The translations under genes and the position numbers were made by a program. Source: Acidobacteriota bacterium (lineage in GTDB: Bacteria > Acidobacteriota > Thermoanaerobaculia > Multivoradales > Multivoraceae). From it: a stretch of DNA of 64,000 nucleotides. The DNA lies in assembly GCA_011525365.1 (NCBI GenBank), contig WTGQ01000002.1:3681941-3745940 (forward strand), in the 5' to 3' direction. Below, piece by piece: positions 56,835-64,000 of this stretch. The notes beneath the pieces are model-generated. The model did no database searches, was not told the origin of the DNA, and worked only from the letters and a program-made list of their open reading frames with translations. Position 1 is the first letter of the stretch. The number at the start of each line of letters is the position of its first letter.

Positions 56835-58556
56835 TCAGCGCGGTCCGACGAACCCCTCCTTCTCCAGGTGGAGGATGACCTGCTGGGCAGCCTCCTCGGC
56901 AGTGATGTCCGTCGTGTCGATGACCATGTCCGGATACTCCGGGACCTCGTACGGGTCCGAGATACCGGTGAAGGCGTCGATCAGTCCCGCCCGGGCCTTC
57001 GCATAGAGCCCCTTCACGTCGCGTTCCTCGCAGACCTCGAGCGGCGTCGCCACGTGAACCAGGATGAAACCGCCGCCGGCCTCGATCATCTCCCGCACGT
57101 CCTGGCGCACGTTCTCGTACGGCGCGATCGGGGCGCAGATGGCGATGCCGCCGTTCTTCGTGATCTCCGAAGCGACGAAGCCGATGCGACGGATGTTGAT
57201 GTCCCGGTGCTCCCTGGAGAACCCCAGCTCGGACGAGAGGTTCGTCCGAACGATGTCGCCGTCGAGCAGCGTCACTGGCCGGCCGCCGGCCTCCAGGAAC
57301 TTGACCAGGAGCACGTTGGCGATCGTCGACTTGCCCGCGCCCGAAAGGCCGGTGAAGAACACGGTGAAGCCCTGGCTGCTCCGCGCCGGGTGGCTGCGAC
57401 GCAGCTCGCGGGCCACTTCCGGAAACGTGAACCACTCCGGGATCGGCAGGCCCCGCCGCAGCCGGCGGCGGAGGTCGCTGCCCGAGATCGACAGTGTCCG
57501 CTCCCCCTCCTTGACGTTGTCGACCGGTTCGTACGAGTCCCGGTCCTCGACGTACACCATCATCTGGAAGGGGACCATCCTGACGCCGAGTTCGGCCTCG
57601 TGCTCGACCATCAGTTCCTGCGCGTCATAGGGGCCGTAGAAGGGCTTTCCCTGCGAGTCCAGGCCCGGTCCGGCATGGTCGCGGCCGACGATCAGGTGGG
57701 TGCAGCCGTAGTTCCTGCGGATCAGGGCGTGCCAGAGCGCCTCGCGCGGACCCGCCATGCGCATGGCGAGAGGCAGCAGGGCCAGCTCCGCGGTGTGGCG
57801 CGGATAGTGGCTCAGAACCCTTCGGTAGCAACGAACGCGCGTGTAGTGATCGAGGTCGCCCGGCTTCGTCATGCCGACGACCGGGTGGATCAGCAGGTTC
57901 GCCTCCAGTTCCCGGGCCGCCCGCAGGGTCAACTCGAAGTGCGCCCGGTGCATCGGGTTGCGGGTCTGGAAAGCGATCGCCGTCTTCCATCCGAGTTGCG
58001 CGAAGCGTCGCCGCAACTGCTGCGGCGTCTTCCGCAGTCCGGGGAAGTCGTAGTGACGGGGCAACTGGATTCCCTCGATCCTGCCGCCGACGGAGACGGT
58101 GTTCGTTCGCTGGTAGAGATGAGCGACGCCGGGATGGGCCTGGTCGAGAGTCCCGTAGACGAGCTCCGCTTCCTTGCGGCGGTCGTGCTCCCAGACGTCT
58201 TCCACCGTGAGCACCGCGAGCATCAACCCTTCCAGGTCGCGCAGGACCAGACGGGACCCCGCCTCCAGGCCGGCGGCGGCCTCCGGCGTGACGTCGAGCG
58301 TGATGGGAATCGGCCACAGCGCTCCGGATGGAAGGCGCATCGTCTCGCACACGCGGTCGAACGCGGCGCGGTTCATGAACCCGTCGAGCGGCGCGAAGCC
58401 GCCACACATCAGCAACTCCAGATCGCAGATCTGGCGCGGCGTCAGGGTCCAGGAGGGCCATTCGCGCGATCCCTCCCGCAGTTCGCTCAGGCGATCCGGG
58501 GCGGCAATCAGCGACAGCGGCGAGCCGCTGCGCCGCGCCCCTCGCGGCTCGGTCAT
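56835..58556 (-). CDS. Bifunctional sulfate adenylyltransferase / adenylylsulfate kinase
   Basis: It makes APS and then PAPS from sulfate and ATP. The 573-aa product from ATG 58556 (six bases after GGAG) has an N-terminal ATP sulfurylase (FQTRNPMHRAHFEL and VGRDHAGPG) and a C-terminal kinase (GLSGAGKST P-loop; LLDGDIVRTNLSSELGFSREHRD). The single-chain Met3/CysC arrangement is common in bacteria that make sulfolipids or sulfated sugars. The track fused 714 upstream antisense codons. Confidence 0.94.
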   Translation of the reverse strand: MTEPRGARRSGSPLSLIAAPDRLSELREGSREWPSWTLTPRQICDLELLMCGGFAPLDGFMNRAAFDRVCETMRLPSGALWPIPITLDVTPEAAAGLEAGSRLVLRDLEGLMLAVLTVEDVWEHDRRKEAELVYGTLDQAHPGVAHLYQRTNTVSVGGRIEGIQLPRHYDFPGLRKTPQQLRRRFAQLGWKTAIAFQTRNPMHRAHFELTLRAARELEANLLIHPVVGMTKPGDLDHYTRVRCYRRVLSHYPRHTAELALLPLAMRMAGPREALWHALIRRNYGCTHLIVGRDHAGPGLDSQGKPFYGPYDAQELMVEHEAELGVRMVPFQMMVYVEDRDSYEPVDNVKEGERTLSISGSDLRRRLRRGLPIPEWFTFPEVARELRRSHPARSSQGFTVFFTGLSGAGKSTIANVLLVKFLEAGGRPVTLLDGDIVRTNLSSELGFSREHRDINIRRIGFVASEITKNGGIAICAPIAPYENVRQDVREMIEAGGGFILVHVATPLEVCEERDVKGLYAKARAGLIDAFTGISDPYEVPEYPDMVIDTTDITAEEAAQQVILHLEKEGFVGPR

Positions 58557-58640
58557 CATCTGCTCCGTCGACGTCGTCGTAGTGCGGCCCAGCAGCGCCG
58601 GCCGGCCGGGCAGTCTAGCAGTAGCATCGGCCCGCGAACG

Positions 58641-60191
58641 ATGGTCTGGGAGCGAGAGATCGAGGAACTGAGGCGGCGTCGCGAGTTCGCCCGGCAGATG
58701 GGCGGCGAAGCCGGCATCGCGGAGCAGCACCGCCGCGGCAAGCTGACGATCCGCGAGCGTCTCGACCTGTTCACCGACGAGGGTTCCTTCCAGGAGATCG
58801 GCGAACTCGCCGGAGTGGCCAGCTACGACGGCAACGAGCTCCAGGACGTCCGGCCCTCGAACCGGGTTATCGGGCTCGCCCGCCTGAACGGCCGCCGCGC
58901 GGTTCTGAACGGCGGTGACTTCACCGTGCGCGGCGGCGCCTCCGACGCGTCGATCGGCGACAAGAGCGGCCACGCCCAGAAGCTGGCTCTCGGCTGGCGC
59001 CTGCCCTACGTCCGCCTCCTGGACTCCACCGGCGGCAGCGTCAAGACCTTCGAGAAGATCGGACGCACCTATATCCCGACCAACCCGGCCACCCCGGGCA
59101 TCGAGGACCTGCTGTGCAGGGTCCCGGTGGTCGCCGCCGTGCTCGGCTCCGTCGCCGGGCTGCCGGCGGTCGAGGCCTGCCTCGCCCACTTCAACGTGAT
59201 GGTCAGGGGCACGAGCCAGGTGTTCCCGGGCGGCCCTCCCGTCGTCAAGGCCGCGCTCGGCATCGACATCACGAAGGAGGATCTCGGCGACGAGCGCACC
59301 CAGGTGTTCGGCAGCGGCGTGATCGACAATCTCGCCGACTCCGAGGAAGAGGCCTTCGCGATGCTCAAGCAGTTCCTGAGCTACCTGCCCGACAGCGTCT
59401 GGCAGATGCCGCCCCGGGGCGACACCCACGACGACCCGGAGCGCCGCGAGCCGTCGCTGCTGTCCGCCATCCCGCGCGAGAAGAACAAGGCCTACGACCC
59501 GAGGAAGATCCTCGACGCGGTTCTCGACCGCGACTCCTTCTTCGAGATCACGCCGCACTACGGACGCTCCCGCATCGTCGGACTCGCCCGCGTCAACGGC
59601 TATCCGGTCGGCACGATGATCAACAACCCGAGCCATCTCGGCGGCTCGATGAACGTCGCCGCCGGCACCAAGGTGATCCGCTTCCTGCAGTTGTGCGACA
59701 CCTTCCACCTGCCGATGGTCTACTTCGCCGACGAGCCCGGCTTCATGGTCGGTCCCGAGCAGCAGCGCCAGGGGATCGTCCGCGCCGGCGCCAAGATGCT
59801 CTGCGCGACGCTTCGAACCCGTGTGCCTTGGCTCACGATCGTCATCCGGCAGCTCTACGGCGTCGCCGGCCAGTGCCACGACCGCCCGAGCGGCATGTTC
59901 CGGCGCGTCGCGTGGCCCTCCGGCCACTGGGGCTCGATGCACATCTCCGGCGGGGTGACCGCCGCCTACCGGCGCGTCATCCGGGAGTCCGACGACCCCG
60001 CGGCCAAGCAGAAGGAGATCGAGGACCGCCTCGAGGCCCTGGCGTCGCCGTTTCGCACGGCCGAGGCGTTCAACATCGAGGAGATCATCGATCCCCGCGA
60101 GAGCCGGCCGATGGTCTGCGACTTCATCGACACCGCCCAGGCGGTTCTCAAGACGCAGCTCGGGCCGAGTCCGACGCCCTACATGCCGTAG
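58641..60191 (+). CDS. Acyl-CoA carboxylase beta subunit (propionyl/methylcrotonyl-CoA carboxyltransferase)
   Basis: This 516-aa biotin-dependent carboxyltransferase begins MVWEREIEELRRRREFARQMGG. Crotonase-type subdomains show IPREKNKAYDPRKILDAVLD, FADEPGFMVGPEQQRQG and the C-terminal SGGVTAAYRRVIRE; the N half has NRVIGLARLNGRRAVLNGGDFTV. No alpha (biotin carboxylase) gene is adjacent. With mutase, epimerase and meaB in the window it may feed propionyl-CoA to succinyl-CoA, though other short acyl-CoAs are possible. It overlaps the convergent amidase by 13 bp. Confidence 0.9.
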   Translation: MVWEREIEELRRRREFARQMGGEAGIAEQHRRGKLTIRERLDLFTDEGSFQEIGELAGVASYDGNELQDVRPSNRVIGLARLNGRRAVLNGGDFTVRGGASDASIGDKSGHAQKLALGWRLPYVRLLDSTGGSVKTFEKIGRTYIPTNPATPGIEDLLCRVPVVAAVLGSVAGLPAVEACLAHFNVMVRGTSQVFPGGPPVVKAALGIDITKEDLGDERTQVFGSGVIDNLADSEEEAFAMLKQFLSYLPDSVWQMPPRGDTHDDPERREPSLLSAIPREKNKAYDPRKILDAVLDRDSFFEITPHYGRSRIVGLARVNGYPVGTMINNPSHLGGSMNVAAGTKVIRFLQLCDTFHLPMVYFADEPGFMVGPEQQRQGIVRAGAKMLCATLRTRVPWLTIVIRQLYGVAGQCHDRPSGMFRRVAWPSGHWGSMHISGGVTAAYRRVIRESDDPAAKQKEIEDRLEALASPFRTAEAFNIEEIIDPRESRPMVCDFIDTAQAVLKTQLGPSPTPYMP

Positions 60192-61738
60192 ACGTCCGGA
60201 TGGCGCAGGTGCCAGGCGGTGGCCTGCTCGTAGGCGTGGGCGAGGCGGCAGAGCGTCGGTTCGCTGAGGTCGCGGCCGACGAGCTGCAGGCTGTGGGGCG
60301 CGCCCGCGGACGAGAAGCCGCACGGCAGGGAGATCGTCGGCGTGCCCGCGAAGTCGGCGGGCACCGTGAAGAGCTGGATGCTGCCGAGCGGCGGATCGAA
60401 GGTCGCGGCGAAGGACTCCAGGGCCTCGCGGAACGCCCCGACCGTGTCGTATCCCATCGCGTCCGTCATCGGCAGCGCGGCGACGTTGGACGGGCACACC
60501 AGCGCGTCGACGGTCGACAGCATCGCCTCGAAGCGCTCGCTGAAGGCCGCGCGCCGTGCGGTCGCCTCCGCGTGCGCCTCGGCGCTCACCTGCGCGCCGA
60601 AAGCCAGGAACTCGCCGAAGTACGGCCCGTAGTCCGCGGCGCGGCTCGGATACGTCGCGGCATGGGCCCGGACGGCCTCGTAGGAGCAGAGCGGCCACCA
60701 GTCGTCGAAGGGCGCCGCCGGCATCTCGACTTCCACGACCTCGGCGCCCAGGCCGGCCAGCACCTGCAAGGCCTCCTCAACCGCGGCGGCGACCGCCGGG
60801 TCGACGCCCTCCGAGGCGTACCGCCGGTCGAAGCCGAGCCGCATCCCCGCGACATCGCCGTCCAGCGTCGGCAGGATGGACGGCGCCGGCGCGTCGAGCG
60901 CGGTCGGGTCGTTCGCGTCGGCGCCGGCGATCGCTTCGAGCATGATCGCGGCGTCGGCGACCGTCCGCGTCATCGGTCCGATGTGGTCGAGCGACCCGGC
61001 GAGTTCGAGCACGCCGTGGCGGCTCACCCGACCCCAGGTCGGCTTGAGACCGACGATGCCGCACTGGGCGGAGGGAAAGCGGATCGATCCGCCGGTGTCG
61101 GAGCCGAGCGAACCGAAGCAGAGGCCTGCCGCCGTCGCCACGCCCGAGCCGCTCGACGAGACGCCCGTCCACAGGCCCTCGTCCCACGGGTTGACAGGGA
61201 TGTCGAAGTCCGGGTGGTAGGCGCCCATCGCGCCTTCGGTCAGGTTCAGCTTGCCGAGCAGAACGGCGCCCGCGGCATGCAGCCTCTCGACCACGGTCGC
61301 GTCGTACCCGGGGACGAAGTCGGACAGCACCGAGAGCGCGCCCATCGTGCGCACGCCCTTCGTGTAGCAGAGGTCCTTGACGGCGATCGGGACGCCGTGC
61401 AGCGGCCCGCGGTAGCGACCGCTCTCGATCTCCGACTCGGCCGCCCGCGCCGCGGCAAGCGCCTCGTCGGCCATCACGGTCACGTAGCTCCTGAGCCGCC
61501 CGTCGACGGCGGCGATCCGCTCCAGCATCGCCTCGGTCAGGGCGATCGGCGAGAGCTCTCTGGCCTCGATCAGACTCGCAGCGTCGCGCAAGCTCATGTA
61601 GTGGATCGGCGCGTCGCCCATCGCTGCTCCTCCCTGCGGCGTTCCGGCCGTTCGATCGTCCGCGGTGCAGGACCCGAGCAACGGCACGGCCGCGCCGGTC
61701 CCGATCAGCCCGAGCGCCCTGCGGCGCGTCAACCGCAT
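60179..61738 (-). CDS. Amidase-signature lipoprotein with Tat-type signal
   Basis: This 519-aa exported enzyme carries a twin-arginine signal ([12 protein letters not shown]) with a lipobox (PLLGSC). The amidase signature is complete: Lys in [11 protein letters not shown], the cis-Ser in [12 protein letters not shown] and [12 protein letters not shown], with [10 protein letters not shown] following. Family members hydrolyse amides such as indoleacetamide, aryl- or peptidyl-amides; the substrate here is not evident. It follows gmd, overlapping its stop by 10 bp. Confidence 0.9.
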   Translation of the reverse strand: MRLTRRRALGLIGTGAAVPLLGSCTADDRTAGTPQGGAAMGDAPIHYMSLRDAASLIEARELSPIALTEAMLERIAAVDGRLRSYVTVMADEALAAARAAESEIESGRYRGPLHGVPIAVKDLCYTKGVRTMGALSVLSDFVPGYDATVVERLHAAGAVLLGKLNLTEGAMGAYHPDFDIPVNPWDEGLWTGVSSSGSGVATAAGLCFGSLGSDTGGSIRFPSAQCGIVGLKPTWGRVSRHGVLELAGSLDHIGPMTRTVADAAIMLEAIAGADANDPTALDAPAPSILPTLDGDVAGMRLGFDRRYASEGVDPAVAAAVEEALQVLAGLGAEVVEVEMPAAPFDDWWPLCSYEAVRAHAATYPSRAADYGPYFGEFLAFGAQVSAEAHAEATARRAAFSERFEAMLSTVDALVCPSNVAALPMTDAMGYDTVGAFREALESFAATFDPPLGSIQLFTVPADFAGTPTISLPCGFSSAGAPHSLQLVGRDLSEPTLCRLAHAYEQATAWHLRHPDVYGM

Positions 61739-62778
61739 CCGACAGCTTCGAGGTCCGCGTCGACCATCATCTCGACCAGTTGACGGAAACCGACACGCGG
61801 ACGCCAGCCGAGACGCTCCCGGGCCAGGCTCGCGTCGCCGCGCAACGCCGGGACCTCGGCCTTGCGGAAGTGCCGGGGATCGACCGTGACCAGCACCCGG
61901 CCATCCTCCGCCACGCCCTGCTCCTCGACTCCCTCGCCCCGCCAGGAGAGAGGCATCCCGGTGCGGGCGAAGGCGATCTCGCAGAACTCGCGGACGCTGT
62001 GCGTCTCGCCGGTGGCGATGACGTAGTCCTCGGGGTCTTCGGCCCGCAGCATGAGCCGCATGGCCTCCACGTAGTCGCCGGCGAAGCCCCAGTCACGGCG
62101 CGACTCCAGGTTGCCGAGCTCCAGCCCCTCCTGCAGACCCGCCCGGATCCGGGCCGCGGCCAGGGTGATCTTGCGCGTGACGAAGTCCTCGCCCCGGCGT
62201 GGCGACTCGTGATTGAACAGGATGCCGTTCACGGCGAACAGGCCATGGGCCTCGCGGTAGTTCCGGGTGATGTGGAAACCGTAGGCCTTTGCCGCGGCGT
62301 AGGGACTGCGCGGATAGAAGCGCGTCGTCTCGCGCTGCGGCGACTCCTCCACCAGGCCGTAGATCTCGGAGGAGGACGCCTGGTAGAAGCGCGCCTCCGG
62401 CGCCTGTCGCCGGGCCGCTTCGAGCAGGTGCAGAACGCCCAGGCCGGTGACCTCGCTGGTGGCCCCCGGCAGCTCGAACGAGACCTGGACGTGGGACTGC
62501 GCGCCGAGGTTGTAGATCTCGTGGGGTCTCACTTCGGCGACGGCCCGGTGCAGGGACGAGGCGTCGGTGAGGTCGCCGGCGATCAGGCGGAGCCGCCCCG
62601 GGCCGCCACGGCCGTCCAGCAGGTGGTCGATCCGCCGGGTGCCGCCGGTCCGTGCCACCGGCCGGACCAGGCCCCAGACGTCCCACCCCTCCTCGAGCAA
62701 CTGCTCTGCGAGATAGGAACCGTCCTGACCGGTCACGCCGGTGATGAGAGCCCGCCGCGCGGCGGTGTCCCCGCTCAA
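61729..62778 (-). CDS. gmd: GDP-mannose 4,6-dehydratase
   Basis: It converts GDP-mannose to GDP-4-keto-6-deoxymannose, a precursor of fucose, rhamnose or perosamine in surface polysaccharides. From a TTG start overlapping the ribBA stop (TTGA) the protein is 349 aa with the NADP motif [36 protein letters not shown] and the YxxxK pair PYAAAKAYG. The track ORF begins about 144 codons too early. No downstream sugar gene is in the window, so the end product is unknown. Confidence 0.93.
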   Translation of the reverse strand: MSGDTAARRALITGVTGQDGSYLAEQLLEEGWDVWGLVRPVARTGGTRRIDHLLDGRGGPGRLRLIAGDLTDASSLHRAVAEVRPHEIYNLGAQSHVQVSFELPGATSEVTGLGVLHLLEAARRQAPEARFYQASSSEIYGLVEESPQRETTRFYPRSPYAAAKAYGFHITRNYREAHGLFAVNGILFNHESPRRGEDFVTRKITLAAARIRAGLQEGLELGNLESRRDWGFAGDYVEAMRLMLRAEDPEDYVIATGETHSVREFCEIAFARTGMPLSWRGEGVEEQGVAEDGRVLVTVDPRHFRKAEVPALRGDASLARERLGWRPRVGFRQLVEMMVDADLEAVGCG

Positions 62779-64000
62779 ACCAGCTTCAGCAGGTGGCCCA
62801 TCTTGTCCCGCTTGACCCGGAGATAGTCGCGGTTCGACTCGGTCGGCTCGATCTCGATCGGCACGCGTTCGACGATTTCCAGACCGTAACCGGAGAGGGC
62901 GATGTACTTGTGCGGGTTGTTCGTCATCAGCCGCATCCGGCGAACGCCGATATCGCGGAGAATCTGCGCTCCGATGCCGTAGTTGCGGAGGTCGGCCTTG
63001 AACCCGAGCTTGTGGTTGGCCTCGACGGTGTCGTGCCCCTCGTCCTGCAGATCGTAGGCGCGCAGCTTGTTGAACAGGCCGATGCCCCGCCCCTCCTGCA
63101 GCAGGTAGAGCACGACGCCCTCTCCTTCCTCGGCGATCGTGGAGAGGGCCTGGTGTAGCTGGATGCCGCAGTCGCAGCGCTCGGAGTGGAAGACGTCGCC
63201 GGTCAGGCACTGGCTGTGGACCCGCACCAGGATGTCCTTGTCCGGCTTCGGCTCGCCCATCACCAGAGCGATGTGCTCCTCGCCGGTGAGTTCGGCGTGG
63301 TAGGCGTGGGCCCTCATCGGACCGTAGAGCGTCGGCATGGTCGGGGAGGCGATCAGCCTGACCAGGCTCTCGTGCTTCAGCCGGTAGCGGATCAGGTCCG
63401 ACACCGTGATCATCGGCAGTTTGTGAAGGCGGCTGTACTCGACGAGATCCGGCACCCGGGCCATCGTCCCGTCCTCGTTCATGATCTCGCAGATCACACC
63501 GGCTGGCGCCAGCCCCGCGAGCGTCGCCAGGTCGACCGAAGCCTCCGTCTGCCCGGCTCGTTTCAGGACGCCGCCGCGCTTGGCGCGAAGCGGGAAGACG
63601 TGGCCCGGCCGGAGCAGGTCCCGCGGCTGGGTGGCGGGATCGATCGCGGTGGCGATCGTCGCCGCCCGGTCAGCCGCGGAGATGCCGGTCGTGACCTTGC
63701 CGCGGGCCTCGATCGACACCGTGAACGCGGTCTCGAAGGGCGCCGTGTTGTCCCGGACCATCAGCGGCAGGTCGAGTTCGTCGCAGCGGTCCTCGGTCAT
63801 CGCCAGGCAGATCAGTCCACGGCCGTGGGTGGCCATGAAGTTGATCGCGTCGGCGGTCACCTTCTCGGCCGCGATGGCCAGGTCGCCCTCGTTCTCCCGA
63901 TCCTCGTCGTCGACGATGATCACCTGGCCGCCGTCGCGGAAGACCTCGACCGCTTCCTCGATCGGCGTGAAGAGAGACGGCTCCCGTTCCTGACTGCGTC
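62775..64000 (-). CDS. ribBA: RibBA: DHBP synthase / GTP cyclohydrolase II (5' end beyond window)
   Basis: This makes both riboflavin precursors. The reading frame stays open to the right edge ([17 protein letters not shown] before [11 protein letters not shown]), so the start lies outside. The RibB half has [19 protein letters not shown] and [21 protein letters not shown]; the RibA half has the zinc/substrate motif [36 protein letters not shown] and DTVEAN. The track start at 63923 is an internal GTG. Its stop overlaps the gmd TTG. Confidence 0.95.
   Translation of the reverse strand, partial: RSQEREPSLFTPIEEAVEVFRDGGQVIIVDDEDRENEGDLAIAAEKVTADAINFMATHGRGLICLAMTEDRCDELDLPLMVRDNTAPFETAFTVSIEARGKVTTGISAADRAATIATAIDPATQPRDLLRPGHVFPLRAKRGGVLKRAGQTEASVDLATLAGLAPAGVICEIMNEDGTMARVPDLVEYSRLHKLPMITVSDLIRYRLKHESLVRLIASPTMPTLYGPMRAHAYHAELTGEEHIALVMGEPKPDKDILVRVHSQCLTGDVFHSERCDCGIQLHQALSTIAEEGEGVVLYLLQEGRGIGLFNKLRAYDLQDEGHDTVEANHKLGFKADLRNYGIGAQILRDIGVRRMRLMTNNPHKYIALSGYGLEIVERVPIEIEPTESNRDYLRVKRDKMGHLLKLV

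Noticed and set aside
59114-61783. 889-aa plus-strand ORF over the carboxylase and amidase
   Set aside because: Spans two convergent real genes in wrong frames; no recognisable domain.

Overview
The window is GC-rich, densely packed bacterial chromosome from a diderm (LPS-type outer membrane) organism. An LpxH-like hydrolase, an Mla-type MCE lipid transporter (MlaE/F/D), a LolC-like permease and HflKC all point to an outer membrane. The GWxTD-domain protein, the DUF1844 protein, a dnaK-hspR pair and the high GC suggest Acidobacteriota, perhaps a Thermoanaerobaculia-like lineage; this is inference, as no rRNA or other marker gene is present. Genes are tightly coupled: many neighbours overlap by four bases (ATGA, GTGA, TTGA), so GTG and TTG starts are common and the longest ORF is often not the real gene.

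Layout from left to right. 1-5.3 kb (minus): plsC, mrp/apbC, lpxH-like, aroA and a TPR-like gene cut by the left edge. 5.5-8.5 kb (plus): mlaE-mlaF-mlaD and a YggX-like protein. 8.5-12.8 kb: a GWxTD protein, folE, an unannotated SelW/Rdx-type selenoprotein with an in-frame UGA and a SECIS-like hairpin, a PTPS-III-like enzyme, an RNA methyltransferase, a small Cys-rich protein and a thioredoxin-like protein. 12.9-17.8 kb: B12-dependent ribonucleotide reductase nrdJ, divergent from a methylmalonyl-CoA mutase large subunit. 18-22.5 kb: an accessory-looking island with a secreted protein, an M23 peptidase with duplicated domains and a tyrosine recombinase with its own promoter and an inverted repeat.

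22.5-35 kb (minus) is a long co-directional run: dnaK-hspR-DnaC-like ATPase-SpoIID-meaB-mce-carA-lolC, then carB after a 360-bp gap rich in hairpins. 35-41.2 kb: DUF1844, mazG, an S41-like protein, a STAS/anti-sigma kinase pair, dcd, glpX and a glutaryl-CoA-dehydrogenase-like gene. 41.3-45.4 kb: a CPBP protease, a NupC transporter and hflKC. 45.4-50.2 kb (plus): a RecB-like nuclease/XPD-DinG-like helicase fusion translationally coupled to LuxE-like and LuxC-like genes. 50-58.6 kb: a MauE/DoxX-like membrane protein, an ABC-F ATPase, metH, a VanZ-like protein and sat/cysC. 58.6-64 kb: an acyl-CoA carboxylase beta subunit, a Tat-lipoprotein amidase, gmd and ribBA (cut by the right edge).

Themes: three cobalamin enzymes (nrdJ, mutase, metH) plus meaB; a propionyl-CoA to succinyl-CoA route spread over three loci; folate synthesis by FolE with a probable PTPS-III bypass; envelope lipid homeostasis. 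The strongest undescribed items are the UGA-containing selenoprotein, which the ORF track misses, and the nuclease-helicase/luxE/luxC operon. No tRNA, rRNA, CRISPR array or selenocysteine machinery was seen.
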